A DNA stretch of 64,000 nt, from assembly GCF_014649035.1 (NCBI RefSeq), contig NZ_BMSG01000009.1, positions 1-64,000 of the forward strand. Reading direction: 5' to 3'. Below the pieces are notes generated by a model. It was not told where the DNA came from. It searched no databases and saw only the letters and a list, made by a program, of their open reading frames with translations. How positions within the stretch are numbered: position 1 is the stretch's first letter; the number at the start of each line of letters is the position of its first letter. This DNA is from Streptomyces sindenensis. Its GTDB lineage: Bacteria > Actinomycetota > Actinomycetes > Streptomycetales > Streptomycetaceae. Both the position numbers and the translations under genes were made by a program. This document shows, piece after piece, positions 47,642 through 56,455 of this stretch.

Positions 47642-47680
47642 GCTCCCGGGGACGGCGGCGGGGAACGCCGGCCCGGGAGC
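47642..47680. terminator. Terminator between DinB and methyltransferase genes
   Basis: Nine-base perfect arms GCTCCCGGG/CCCGGGAGC with a 21-base loop that has its own GC-rich pairing, between convergent genes. Confidence 0.6.
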
Positions 47681-47686
47681 GGGCCG

Positions 47687-48469
47687 TCACTTGCGGCCGA
47701 CGCCCGCGTACATCGCGACGTCCGGCGTGGGCGTCGGGGCCCGCCACGCGGAGCACGACACCACCCCGGGCTCCAGCAGCTCCAGGCCGTCGAAGTAGCG
47801 CGCGACGGCGTCCGGGGTGCGCTGCGTGAGCTTCGGGGTGCCGTGCTCGTTCCAGAACGCCACCGCCTCGTCGACGTCCGGCATGTCGGCATGGGTGACC
47901 GTGTGGGAGAGGACGAGGTGGCTGCCGGGCGCGAGCGCGTCCATGAGCCGGCGCACGATCGCGTACGACTGCTCGTCGTCCTCGATGAAGATGACGACGC
48001 CGAGCAGCATCAGCGCCACCGGCTGCGAGAGGTCGAGCGTCTTCGCCGCCGCGGCCAGGATGCCGTCGACGTCGCGCAGATCGGCGTCCAGGTAGTCGAT
48101 GCGCCCCTCGTGCGTCCCGACCAGCAGCGCCTGGGCGTGCGCCAGAACGAGCGGGTCGTTGTCCACGTACACGACCCGGGCGTCGGGGGCCACGCGCTGG
48201 GCTACTTCGTGGGTGTTGTCGGCGCTGGGCAGCCCCGTCCCGATGTCCAGGAACTGCGTGATGCCCTCCTGCTCGGCCAGATGGCGCACCGCCCGCCCCA
48301 GGAACAAGCGGTCCGCCTTCGCGTAATCGCCGATCCCGGGGTGCAGCGCCCGGATCTCGTCACCGGCCGCCCGGTCGACCGGATAGTTGTCCTTGCCGCC
48401 GGTCCAGTAGTTCCATATCCGGGCGGTGTGCGGCCGGGTGGTGTCGATGCGCGATTCGATGTCGGTCAC
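47687..48469 (-). CDS. SAM-dependent methyltransferase (DUF574 family)
   Basis: 260 aa, the abundant actinomycete DUF574 group. The N-terminal signature ARIWNYWTGGKDNYPVDRAAGDEI is followed by the SAM motif FLDIGTGLPSADNTHEVAQ and VVYVDNDPLVLAHA. The substrate is unknown; Streptomyces genomes carry tens of these, several linked to development. A single gene with a terminator on its left side. Confidence 0.9.
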   Translation of the reverse strand: MTDIESRIDTTRPHTARIWNYWTGGKDNYPVDRAAGDEIRALHPGIGDYAKADRLFLGRAVRHLAEQEGITQFLDIGTGLPSADNTHEVAQRVAPDARVVYVDNDPLVLAHAQALLVGTHEGRIDYLDADLRDVDGILAAAAKTLDLSQPVALMLLGVVIFIEDDEQSYAIVRRLMDALAPGSHLVLSHTVTHADMPDVDEAVAFWNEHGTPKLTQRTPDAVARYFDGLELLEPGVVSCSAWRAPTPTPDVAMYAGVGRK

Positions 48470-48660
48470 GCGTTCAACTTAGCGCGCCCCTCCGGCAACT
48501 CCGGTACACCGGGGGCGCTTTGCTCACATCCGGTCCGACCGCGGCCGCCCGGTCGGGCCCGCGGCGCCGCGTATGCTCCGAGCCACCCCGACGCCGGCCG
48601 GTCGCCACGGGTGAAGACGGCCGCGCGCAGGCGATCCGGGGGCCCCGGCGGGCGACCGAC

Positions 48661-48683
48661 CCGGTCGTCATGGGGACGACCGG
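48661..48683 (-). terminator. Probable terminator of the C39-like peptidase gene
   Basis: CCGGTCGTC/GACGACCGG, nine-base arms with a five-base loop, 14 bases beyond the 3' end of the leftward peptidase gene. Confidence 0.55.
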
Positions 48684-48696
48684 TGGGCCGCCCGTC

Positions 48697-50064
48697 TCAC
48701 AGCAGCCCGAGCGACCGCAGGACCCGCTGCCGGGAAGGCGTCGGCCGGTCGGGCCAGTACACGTAGCAGACGCCGCCCGTCCCGCTCCTGACCTTGCCCT
48801 CGGCGTCGTAGCGCTTGGTCCTGAGCCAGATGTTCTCGAATTCGCGCCTGCGGTAGACCCGGCGTACCGCGTCGTTGTCGGGTGACGCCGGGTCGTTCGC
48901 GACGACATCCCCCTCGGGGGTGAAACCGATGACCGTCATCAGATGGCCCGACGTGCCGTATCCGGCGCCGGTCAGCTCTTCCTTGAGGAAGGACTGGGAG
49001 GTGATGACGGGGATTCCGGCGCGGACCAGCCGCTCCACGTCGGTGAGCGACCCGAGCCGGGTGACGACGGCGTTCATGTCGCGGTACGTGGCGGCGTAGG
49101 CGGCGTTGAACGGCCAGTTGCCGCAGCCCCCGTACTGGTAGTCGTAGGTGTTGCGGGCCGCGTGGCAGACCTGGGGGTCGGGCAGGCCGGGCTTGACCCA
49201 GGCGAGGTCCTCCGCGGTGGGCTTCCGGCCCCAGTACTCGATGATCATCTGCGACGAGGTGGGGCTGCACCATGCCTCGCCGCCGTTGTCGTACTCGGGG
49301 TACTGCCCGATGTGGATGTTCTGCGAGTAGCGGGGCACGGGCAGTTCGCGGGCGGGCCCGGGGGCGGTCTCGGGCACGGTGAAGCGGTCGGGCACGTCCG
49401 AGGCCATCGCGCCGACCCGCCACACGGTCGGAGTGAGCCGGCTGCCCGGGGCGCGGTACAGCGTCAGCCGCAGCCGGAAGGAGACGAGGCGGACACCGCT
49501 CGCCGGGTCGTCCACCGCGAGGGTGTCCGTCCACACGGAGCTGTGCGGGTCGCCCTGGTCGTCGACGGAGGTACGGCGGATGTCGCCGTCGCCCGCCGCC
49601 CAGCGGCCCATCACGAACCAGGGGGTCGCGGTGCCGTCGGCGTACCGGCCGCTCAGCTCGACCTGGATCCAGGTGCCGGCCGGCGTACGGGCGTTCCAGG
49701 AGGCGATCACCTCGGTGGCCGGGACGGCACAGCGGTGGACGGGCGAGGTCCAGGTGGCGTAGTCCCAGGCGGCCGTCTCACCGGTGTGCGGGTCGGTGTG
49801 GTCGGTGCGGCCGGCCGGGGCGGCGATCACCAGGCCGGGGCGGACGCCGGGGAGGATCCGGGTGCCGTCGCCGGTGCCGCAGCGCCAGTCGGTGCAGGTG
49901 TGCCAGAAGCGGTTGTCCACGAGGGCCGCCGGGGGTGCGGAGGAGCCCGCGGGCGAGGACGGGGCGGCGGACGCGGGCGCGGCGGAGGAGGCCACCGTGC
50001 CCGCGCTCGCCGCGGCGGCGAGCGCGGCGGTCAGAACGGTTCTGCGCGAAGTCGGACTGGTCAT
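48697..50064 (-). CDS. Secreted C39-like cysteine peptidase
   Basis: 455 aa with a Tat-type signal (TSRRTVLTAALAAAAS, then PASAAP). A beta-rich N-terminal part (about 50-230) precedes the C39-like (BtrH/papain-type) domain: catalytic Cys about 266 in NGGEAWCSPTSSQMIIEYWG, His about 374 in SGHLMTVIGF, then Asp in VANDPAS. Probably an extracellular peptidase; the N-terminal region may bind substrate. Conserved in Streptomyces as a hypothetical or peptidase C39 protein. ATG at 50064 follows GGGGG. Confidence 0.85.
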   Translation of the reverse strand: MTSPTSRRTVLTAALAAAASAGTVASSAAPASAAPSSPAGSSAPPAALVDNRFWHTCTDWRCGTGDGTRILPGVRPGLVIAAPAGRTDHTDPHTGETAAWDYATWTSPVHRCAVPATEVIASWNARTPAGTWIQVELSGRYADGTATPWFVMGRWAAGDGDIRRTSVDDQGDPHSSVWTDTLAVDDPASGVRLVSFRLRLTLYRAPGSRLTPTVWRVGAMASDVPDRFTVPETAPGPARELPVPRYSQNIHIGQYPEYDNGGEAWCSPTSSQMIIEYWGRKPTAEDLAWVKPGLPDPQVCHAARNTYDYQYGGCGNWPFNAAYAATYRDMNAVVTRLGSLTDVERLVRAGIPVITSQSFLKEELTGAGYGTSGHLMTVIGFTPEGDVVANDPASPDNDAVRRVYRRREFENIWLRTKRYDAEGKVRSGTGGVCYVYWPDRPTPSRQRVLRSLGLL

Positions 50065-50115
50065 GGTCGTGACCCCCGGTCGGATGCGGAAGGTGGTCTG
50101 CGGATGCCGTGCGGT

Positions 50116-50166
50116 GTGCGGTTCGGGTGCCGTGCGGTCCGGTGCGGTTCGGGTGCCGTGCGGTTC
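50116..50166. repeat. 26-bp direct repeat upstream of the peptidase gene
   Basis: Two near-identical copies of GTGCGGTTCGGGTGCCGTGC plus a few bases, at 50116-50141 and 50142-50166, inside the 5' region of the leftward peptidase gene. A shorter partial copy (GCCGTGCGGTGTGCGG) lies just left. Confidence 0.75.
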
Positions 50167-50299
50167 GCCAACTATCCCGGTTCCGGGGCGGATCGGGCCA
50201 GCGGTTCGGCAGCCGCCGCCGAACCAATATCGGTCTGGACCACTGGCATGACCTGCGACGGTTCCCCGGCGCCCGCGTGCCGGAACGTACCCTGGCACC

Positions 50300-50887
50300 A
50301 TGGACGACCTGGCCCGCCACGCCGATGACCTCGCCGCACTGCCCCCCTCCTGCGGGCCGGTCCGGCTCGTCGCGGTCGACGGGCACGCCGGTTCGGGCAA
50401 GAGCACCTTCGCGGCCCGCCTCGCGGCGGCGCTGGGCGGTGCCACGGTCCTCCACTTGGACGATCTCGCCACGCACGAGGAGCTGTTCGGCTGGACGGGA
50501 AGGCTGCGGGAGCAGGTGCTCCTGCCGCTCTCGCGCGGCGAGCGCGCCTCCTATGCCCCGTACGACTGGACAGAGCGCCGCTTCGGGCCGGCCCGGACCC
50601 TGGAGCCGGCCCCGGTGGTGCTGGTGGAGGGGGTCGGCGCGGGCCGTCGGGCGGTGCGGCCGTGGCTGGCGGCGCTGTGCTGGATGGAGCTGGACCGGGA
50701 GACGTCCTGGGAGCGGGGCCGAAGCCGGGACGGGGCCGGGCTCACCGGGTTCTGGGACGGGTGGACACGCGCCGAGGAACGGCATTTCGCCGAGGACCCG
50801 TCCCGGCCGTACGCCGACACTCTGGTACGCCAGTTGCCCGAGGGGTACGCGTGGCTGCCGGGGCCTCGTACGACAGCGAGAGAGTGA
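50300..50887 (+). CDS. P-loop uridine kinase-like protein
   Basis: 195 aa. Walker A is in VAVDGHAGSGKST (about 25-37), then a base/acid region LHLDDLATHEELFGW, and VVLVEGVGAGRRAVRPWL. It resembles uridine kinase/adenylylsulfate kinase-like ATPases, the substrate being unclear. Stand-alone gene. The 400 bases after it contain no gene but a hairpin at 51032-51071. Confidence 0.82.
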   Translation: MDDLARHADDLAALPPSCGPVRLVAVDGHAGSGKSTFAARLAAALGGATVLHLDDLATHEELFGWTGRLREQVLLPLSRGERASYAPYDWTERRFGPARTLEPAPVVLVEGVGAGRRAVRPWLAALCWMELDRETSWERGRSRDGAGLTGFWDGWTRAEERHFAEDPSRPYADTLVRQLPEGYAWLPGPRTTARE

Positions 50888-51290
50888 ACCGGAACGTCAC
50901 ATACCGTAGCCAGGGCGCCCCGCCATACCGAGCAGTCGGAAATCGGCCCGGAAGTGCCCCAACTCCGCTTGACCGAGGGGCCTTACTGGTCTTACGTTCT
51001 CATTGTGCGGCTTTTCGGAGCCCCCACAGACGCGAAGCCCCCGGTTGTTCCCCCGTGATCGGGGGCTTCGCCCTGTGCTCCTGGCACCGCTCCGACGACT
51101 ACACAGAGCGATGCCCTCACCCTCGGTGACCACTCCTGAGGGTCGATCATTGAGCGGTCCCGCCCCACGTGCGCGGGTACGATGCACCTCGTTGTGGTCA
51201 ATTCCCTTCCTCCACGCCGTGATTCAGCACGCTCAGGTGGGCATGCTGTGCGGGCGGGACATCCTGGGGGCACGGTTTGTGGGGGACCTG
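50888..51290 (+). other. Intergenic region with hairpin before the EccA-like gene
   Basis: 403 bases. GCGAAGCCCCCG (51032-51043) pairs perfectly with CGGGGGCTTCGC (51060-51071), a 12-base stem with a 16-base loop; it could end the kinase transcript or act as an attenuator. AT-richer sequence at 50985-51020 may be the promoter of the following gene. Confidence 0.5.
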
Positions 51291-53195
51291 ATGGACATCG
51301 GCACACAGGGCGCTGGAGCCCCCGCCGACCTCGCCTGGCTGCGTGGCCTGGACGCCTACACGATGGGCGCCTACCCGCAGGCCGAGGAGGAGTTCAGAGC
51401 CGCGGTGCGGTTCGATCCCGGCATGGCGGACGGCTGGCTCGGCCTCCACGCGCTGCGCATCGACACCACCACGGCCCTGTTGCGCATGTACCGGCACCGC
51501 GACCGCTTCGGCGAACAGCGCGCCCGTCACCGTCGTACGCTCAACTCCTGGTACTGGCTGGGCTGGTGGGTGCAGCCGGTGCTGGAGAGCCCGCGCGATC
51601 TGCTGCTGGCGCACGCCTCGCACTGGCTGGACGGACGCCATGTGCCCGAGCTGGACCGGGCACTGGCCGGGCTGCCGCCCGTGGACGCGGACCCGCAGGT
51701 GCGCTTCCTCCACGCCTGCCGCTCGTATCTGGTCAAGGACTGGGAGCAGTTGGTGCGCTGCACCGAGCAGCTCGTCGACGATCCGATGCTGGGCATCGAG
51801 GCGGGTCTGTTCGGCGGGATGGCCCGGGTGCGGCTGGAGATGTTCGGGCAGGCGGAGCCGCTGCTGTCGGCCGCGTTGATGCGCTGTCGCAGCGAGCAGC
51901 CGCAGCGCAAGGAGCTGCGCTACTGGCTGGCGCGGGCCCACGAGGGTACGGGCCGGAGCGCCGCCGCCCTGCCGCTGTACCGGGCGGTGCACCGGGTGGA
52001 TCCGGCGTTCATGGACACCTCGGCCCGGCTGGCCGCGCTCGTGGAGGGCGACGGGTTCGACGAGTCGGCGGATCTGGCCGCCGTGTCCCTGACCGGTTTC
52101 GGTTCGGGGAGCGCGGGGGCGGAGGCACAGCCGGAGGGCGACGCGTTGCTCGGCACCGATCTGGTGGACGGGCGCGAGTCCTGGCCGGTGGGCGAGGCGG
52201 GGCTGCTCGGCGACGAGCCAGCCGCCGGCCCGTCGGCCCCGGTCGAGGGGGCCAGGCGCACCAAGACCCGCAGGCCGCCGCCCTTCCCGGCCGGGCCGAG
52301 CGATCCCGTTCTGCTGGCCGAGGCGCTGGCGCAGCTGGAGCGGATGGTCGGCCTGGAGCCGGTGAAGCGGCAGGTCAAGGCGGTCTCGGCGCAGTTGAAC
52401 ATGGCCCGGCTGCGGGCCGAGCAGGGGCTGCCCGTGCAGCCGCCGAAGCGCCACTTCGTCTTCTCCGGGCCCTCCGGCACCGGCAAGACCACGGTGGCCC
52501 GCATCCTGGGCCGGATCTTCTACGCCCTCGGGCTGCTCGGTGGCGATCATCTGGTCGAGGCCCAACGATCGGATCTGGTCGGGGAGTTCCTGGGCCAGAC
52601 GGCGGTGAAGGCGAACGAGCTGATCGATTCGGCGCTCGGCGGGGTGCTGTTCGTCGACGAGGCGTACAGCCTGGCCAACTCCGGTTACAGCAAGGGCGAC
52701 GCGTACGGCGACGAGGCGCTCCAGGTGCTCCTCAAGCGGGCCGAGGACAACCGGGACCATCTCGTCGTCATCCTCGCGGGGTACCCGGAGGGCATGGACC
52801 GGCTGCTCGCCACCAATCCCGGACTCTCCTCCCGGTTCACCAGCCGGGTCGACTTCCCCAGCTACCGGCCGCTCGAACTCACCGCGATCGGCAGTGTCCT
52901 GGCCGCCGAGAACGACGACGTGTGGGACGAGGAGGCGGTGGACGAGCTGCGCTCCATCAGCGGCCATGTGGTGGACCAGGGGTGGATCGACGAGCTGGGC
53001 AACGGCCGTTTCCTGCGGACGCTGTACGAGAAGAGCTGCGCGTACCGCGATCTGCGGCTGTCCGGCTACGCGGGCGAGCTGACCCGGGAGGATCTGTCGA
53101 CGCTGCGGCTGGCCGACCTGATGCAGGCCTACGGCGAGGTGCTGTCGGGGCGCGGTCCGGTGGGCCGGGGCAAGCAGGAGCCGGGGGCGGTGTGA
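51291..53195 (+). CDS. EccA-like AAA+ ATPase with N-terminal TPR region
   Basis: 634 aa. The N-terminal helical TPR-like half (AWLRGLDAYTMGAYPQAEEEFRAAVRF; RFLHACRSYLVKDWEQLVRC) is joined to a CbxX/CfxQ AAA+ domain: Walker A FSGPSGTGKTTVARIL (about 391), Walker B GGVLFVDEAYSL (about 450), and SSRFTSRVDFPSY (arginine finger region). This is the architecture of EccA in type VII secretion. No ESX substrates, EccB-E or mycosin genes are nearby. ATG at 51291 with GGGGGA four bases upstream; a GTG at 51279 and a more distal frame are alternatives. Confidence 0.83.
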   Translation: MDIGTQGAGAPADLAWLRGLDAYTMGAYPQAEEEFRAAVRFDPGMADGWLGLHALRIDTTTALLRMYRHRDRFGEQRARHRRTLNSWYWLGWWVQPVLESPRDLLLAHASHWLDGRHVPELDRALAGLPPVDADPQVRFLHACRSYLVKDWEQLVRCTEQLVDDPMLGIEAGLFGGMARVRLEMFGQAEPLLSAALMRCRSEQPQRKELRYWLARAHEGTGRSAAALPLYRAVHRVDPAFMDTSARLAALVEGDGFDESADLAAVSLTGFGSGSAGAEAQPEGDALLGTDLVDGRESWPVGEAGLLGDEPAAGPSAPVEGARRTKTRRPPPFPAGPSDPVLLAEALAQLERMVGLEPVKRQVKAVSAQLNMARLRAEQGLPVQPPKRHFVFSGPSGTGKTTVARILGRIFYALGLLGGDHLVEAQRSDLVGEFLGQTAVKANELIDSALGGVLFVDEAYSLANSGYSKGDAYGDEALQVLLKRAEDNRDHLVVILAGYPEGMDRLLATNPGLSSRFTSRVDFPSYRPLELTAIGSVLAAENDDVWDEEAVDELRSISGHVVDQGWIDELGNGRFLRTLYEKSCAYRDLRLSGYAGELTREDLSTLRLADLMQAYGEVLSGRGPVGRGKQEPGAV

Positions 53196-53269
53196 GGCCG
53201 GGCCGGGGAAGCCGACGCCCCGGCCCGGCCCATTCCCCGGCCCATACTCAGGCCCGGCCTCACACCGCC
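53186..53269. terminator. Complex GC-rich terminator region
   Basis: Two competing hairpins: a 13-base stem (53196-53208/53218-53230) and a 19-base stem (GGCGGTGTGAGGCCGGGCC at 53186-53204 with its complement at 53251-53269). Between convergent genes; the stem overlaps the stop of the EccA-like gene. Confidence 0.7.
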
Positions 53270-53298
53270 GGCCCCGGCCCCGGCCCCGTACCGCCGGT

Positions 53299-54405
53299 TC
53301 AGCGCACCAGGGCCCCGGACGGCGGCCGCCCCGGTGTCCTGGGGACGTCCACCGTGCGGCGGGGCACGGACACCACCCGGTGGGCCGGGTCGCGTACCTC
53401 CCCCACCAGCGTCTCCAGGACGTCCTCCATGGCGACCAGGCCGAGGACCCGGCCCGATCCGTCGGCGACCTGGGCGAGGTGCGTCGCGGCGCGGCGCATC
53501 ACGGTCAGGGCGTCGTCCAGCGGGAGTTCGGCCCGTACGGTCGCCATCGGGCGCCAGACCTGCCGCGGGACCGCCCGGTCGGGGTCCTCCAGCTCCAGGA
53601 CGTCCTTGACGTGGAGGTAGCCCATGAAGGGGCCGCCGTCCTCCGCGCAGACGGGGAAGCGGGAGAAGCCGGTGCGTACCGTCAGCTCCTCGATCCGGCG
53701 CGGGGTGACCGACGGATCGACGGTGACCAGGGACGCCCGTTCCAGCAGGACGTCGGCGACGGGCCTGCTGCCCAGTTCGAGGGCGTCCTCCAGGCGTTCC
53801 GCGGCCTCCGGACCGAGGAGGCCGGCCTGTCCGGAGTCCTCGACCAGCCGGTTGAGCTGCTGACTGGTGAAGACGGCCTCCACCTCGTCCTTCGGCTCGA
53901 CGCCGAAGAGCCGCAGCACCAGACCGGCGCAGGCGCCGAGCGCGGTGGTGACCGGCCGGCAGAGCCGGGCGAAGGCGACCAGGCCGGGGCTGAGCCACAG
54001 CGCGGTCCGCTCGGGCGCCGCCATCGCGAGGTTCTTCGGGACCATCTCGCCGATGACCAGGTGCAGGACGACCACGGTCAGCAGCGCGAGGGCGAAGCCG
54101 AGGGGGTGGACGAGACCGTCGGGGACGTGCGCCGCGTGGAAGACCGGCTCCAGGAGGTGGGCGACGGTCGGCTCGGCGACGGCTCCGAGGGTGAGGGAGC
54201 AGACGGTGATGCCGAACTGGGCGGCGGCCATCATCTGCGGCAGGTTCTCCAGGCCGTGCAGGACGGTGCGGGCCCGGCCCGACCCCTGCGCGGCCAGCGG
54301 TTCGATCTGGCTGCGGCGGACGGAGACGAGGGCGAACTCCGCGCCGACGAAGAAGCCGTTCGCCAGCACGAGGAGGGCGGCGAGGAGGAGTTGGAGCAGG
54401 CTCAT
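53299..54405 (-). CDS. CNNM/CBS-domain membrane protein (HlyC/CorC type), second of pair
   Basis: 368 aa. An N-terminal DUF21 domain with several TM helices (LLAALLVLANGFFVGAEFALVSVRRSQ; LHLVIGEMVPKNLAMAAPERTALWL) precedes a CBS pair (SRFPVCAEDGGPFMGYLHVKDVLEL ... LGLVAMEDVLETLVGEVRDPAHR). The CorC/HlyC C-terminal domain is short or missing. The family includes Mg2+/Co2+ transport proteins such as CorB/CNNM. ATG overlaps the stop of the upstream paralogue. Confidence 0.87.
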   Translation of the reverse strand: MSLLQLLLAALLVLANGFFVGAEFALVSVRRSQIEPLAAQGSGRARTVLHGLENLPQMMAAAQFGITVCSLTLGAVAEPTVAHLLEPVFHAAHVPDGLVHPLGFALALLTVVVLHLVIGEMVPKNLAMAAPERTALWLSPGLVAFARLCRPVTTALGACAGLVLRLFGVEPKDEVEAVFTSQQLNRLVEDSGQAGLLGPEAAERLEDALELGSRPVADVLLERASLVTVDPSVTPRRIEELTVRTGFSRFPVCAEDGGPFMGYLHVKDVLELEDPDRAVPRQVWRPMATVRAELPLDDALTVMRRAATHLAQVADGSGRVLGLVAMEDVLETLVGEVRDPAHRVVSVPRRTVDVPRTPGRPPSGALVR

Positions 54406-55760
54406 CGCGCGGCCTCCAGCAGACCCGGTGCGGCCGTCTCCGGCGGCGGGCCGGACGTCCGGGCGAACCGGACGCGTTCGGCGCGGTTGTGGCCGACCTG
54501 GCGGACGGTGATCCGCCAGCCGGGGAGTTCGGCGCGGTCGCCGGGGGCGGGGATGCGGCCCAGGAGTTCCGCGACGAGCCCGGCGACGGTCTCGTACGGT
54601 CCGTCGGGGACGTCCAGGCCGCCGCGGCGCAGGGTGTGGACCCGGCAGCTGCCCTCGGCGTCCCACGCGGGGCGGCCGTCCTCGCCGGTGACGGCGGTCA
54701 GCTCGGGGCGGGCGTCCCCTTCGGCGTCGTGCTCGTCGCGGACCTCGCCGACGAGCTCCTCGATGATGTCCTCCAGGGTGACGACGCCGGCGGTGCCGCC
54801 GTACTCGTCGACGACCACGGCTATCGGCTGCTCGTGGCGCAGCCGCCGCAGCAGCTGTTCCACCGGCAGGGTGCCGGGCACCAGGAGCGGGGCGACGGCG
54901 ATCCGGCCGGCCGGGGTGCGCAGGCGCTCGTGGGCGGGGACGGCGAGGGCGTCCTTGAGGTGGACCATGCCGATGACCTCGTCGATGCGGTCCCGGTAGA
55001 CCGGGAAGCGGGAGAGGCCGGTGGCGCGGGTCAGGTTGAGGACGTCCTCGGCGGTGGCGGAGGAGTGCAGGGCGCTGACCTTCACCCGGGGGGTCATGAC
55101 GTGCTGGGCGGTGAGACCGGCCAGCGAGAGCGTCCGCACGAAGAGGTCGGCGGTGTCCTGTTCCAGGGCCCCGGCCTCGGCGGAGTGCCGGGCGAGGGAG
55201 ACCAGTTCGCCCGGGGTGCGGGCGGAGGCCAGTTCGTCGGTGGGCTCGACGCCCAGGAGGCGGACCAGCCGGTTCGCCAGGGCGTTGAGGAGGGTGATGA
55301 CCGGTCGCAGGAGGGCCGCGAAGCGGGCCTGGGGTCCGGCGACGAAGCGGGCCACCTGGAGCGGCCGGGAGACCGCCCAGTTCTTCGGTACGAGTTCGCC
55401 GACGACCATCTGGACGGCGGAGGCCAGCAGCATCCCGACGACGACGGCGACACCGGGCACCGCCCCCGCGGGCAGTCCGGTGGCGGTGAGGGGCCCGGCG
55501 AGCAGTTGGGCGAGGGCCGGTTCGGCGAGCATGCCCACGACCAGGGAGGTGATGGTGATGCCGAGCTGGGTGCCGGAGAGCTGGAAGGAGAGTTCACGCA
55601 GGGCGCGGACGACGGTGCGGGCCCGCCGGTCGCCCTCGGCGGCGGCGCGTTCGGCGTCGGGCCGGTCCACGGTGACGAGCCCGAATTCGGCCGCCACGAA
55701 GAAGCCGTTGGCGAGGATGAGGAGGAAGGCCGCCGCGAGGAGCAGCAGGGGGGTGGTCAT
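54402..55760 (-). CDS. CNNM/CBS-domain membrane protein (HlyC/CorC type), first of pair
   Basis: 452 aa: DUF21 (AAAFLLILANGFFVAAEFGLVTVDR; VQMVVGELVPKNWAVSRPLQVA), a CBS pair (LSRFPVYRDRIDEVIGMVHLKDALAV ... VVTLEDIIEELVGEVRDEHD), and a C-terminal CorC_HlyC domain (VHTLRRGGLDVPDGPYETVAGLVAELLGRIP). Longer than its partner because of that last domain. The two genes overlap by ATGA and probably arose by duplication; they may form a heterodimer. Confidence 0.9.
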   Translation of the reverse strand: MTTPLLLLAAAFLLILANGFFVAAEFGLVTVDRPDAERAAAEGDRRARTVVRALRELSFQLSGTQLGITITSLVVGMLAEPALAQLLAGPLTATGLPAGAVPGVAVVVGMLLASAVQMVVGELVPKNWAVSRPLQVARFVAGPQARFAALLRPVITLLNALANRLVRLLGVEPTDELASARTPGELVSLARHSAEAGALEQDTADLFVRTLSLAGLTAQHVMTPRVKVSALHSSATAEDVLNLTRATGLSRFPVYRDRIDEVIGMVHLKDALAVPAHERLRTPAGRIAVAPLLVPGTLPVEQLLRRLRHEQPIAVVVDEYGGTAGVVTLEDIIEELVGEVRDEHDAEGDARPELTAVTGEDGRPAWDAEGSCRVHTLRRGGLDVPDGPYETVAGLVAELLGRIPAPGDRAELPGWRITVRQVGHNRAERVRFARTSGPPPETAAPGLLEAAR

Positions 55761-55953
55761 GAGGCCGCCGCCTCCGGGGAAGGGGCGGCGCGGGTACTAC
55801 CGGACGATCCGTCCATTGCTGGAGGGAGTCACTCCTTGGGTCGCAGGAAGAACCCCGCGGGCCCGGGGCGGGGCCGTGGTACGGGCGGGGCGGGGCGCAC
55901 GGGGCGCCGCCGCCCACCAGAGTAGACAAGAAGGCCCCGTGCCGGGCGGCGGC

Positions 55954-56424
55954 TCAGCCGCCGGTGGGAGTGTCGTCGCCGCCTGCGCCGCGCGCCTCGG
56001 CGAGGGACCGCAGGGCGCGGGCGTCGCGGATGGCCTGCTGCTTGGCCAGGCCGGGCTGGATGCCGAGGGCGGGCAGGCTGGTGCCGTCGCTGAGGTCGAG
56101 GAAGACCCAGGGGTCGCCGGAGCGCAGGTTGACGCGGAGGATCTCCTCCCAGGCCAGCCTGCGGGTCCGGGTGAGGTTGACGACGGTGACCCCGGTGTCG
56201 TCGGCCGCGATCTTGGGCCTGCTCAGCAGCGCCAGGACGCCGAAGAACAGCGCCGCGACGAAGACGAAGCTGGCCCGCTCCCCCGCGTTGAGCCGCTCCA
56301 GCATCAGCGCGACGACGGTGATGACGAGGAACATCGCCAGGCCCACGCTCAGCAGGACCACCCGGGTGAGGGTGGGCCGGAAGGTGACCGGCAGGGTGGG
56401 GAGTTCGGGCCTGGGCGCGGACAT
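55954..56424 (-). CDS. PH-domain (bPH) membrane protein
   Basis: 156 aa. Two TM helices (RVVLLSVGLAMFLVITVVALML; SFVFVAALFFGVLALL) precede a bacterial PH-like domain (GVTVVNLTRTRRLAWEEILRVNLRSGDPWVFLDLSDG). It is common just after hisG in Streptomyces; the role is unknown. It lies 31 bases downstream of hisG and is probably the last gene of the rib-his transcript. Confidence 0.83.
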   Translation of the reverse strand: MSAPRPELPTLPVTFRPTLTRVVLLSVGLAMFLVITVVALMLERLNAGERASFVFVAALFFGVLALLSRPKIAADDTGVTVVNLTRTRRLAWEEILRVNLRSGDPWVFLDLSDGTSLPALGIQPGLAKQQAIRDARALRSLAEARGAGGDDTPTGG

Positions 56425-56455
56425 CGGGGCTTCTCTCGGGGTGCGGGCGGATCCG

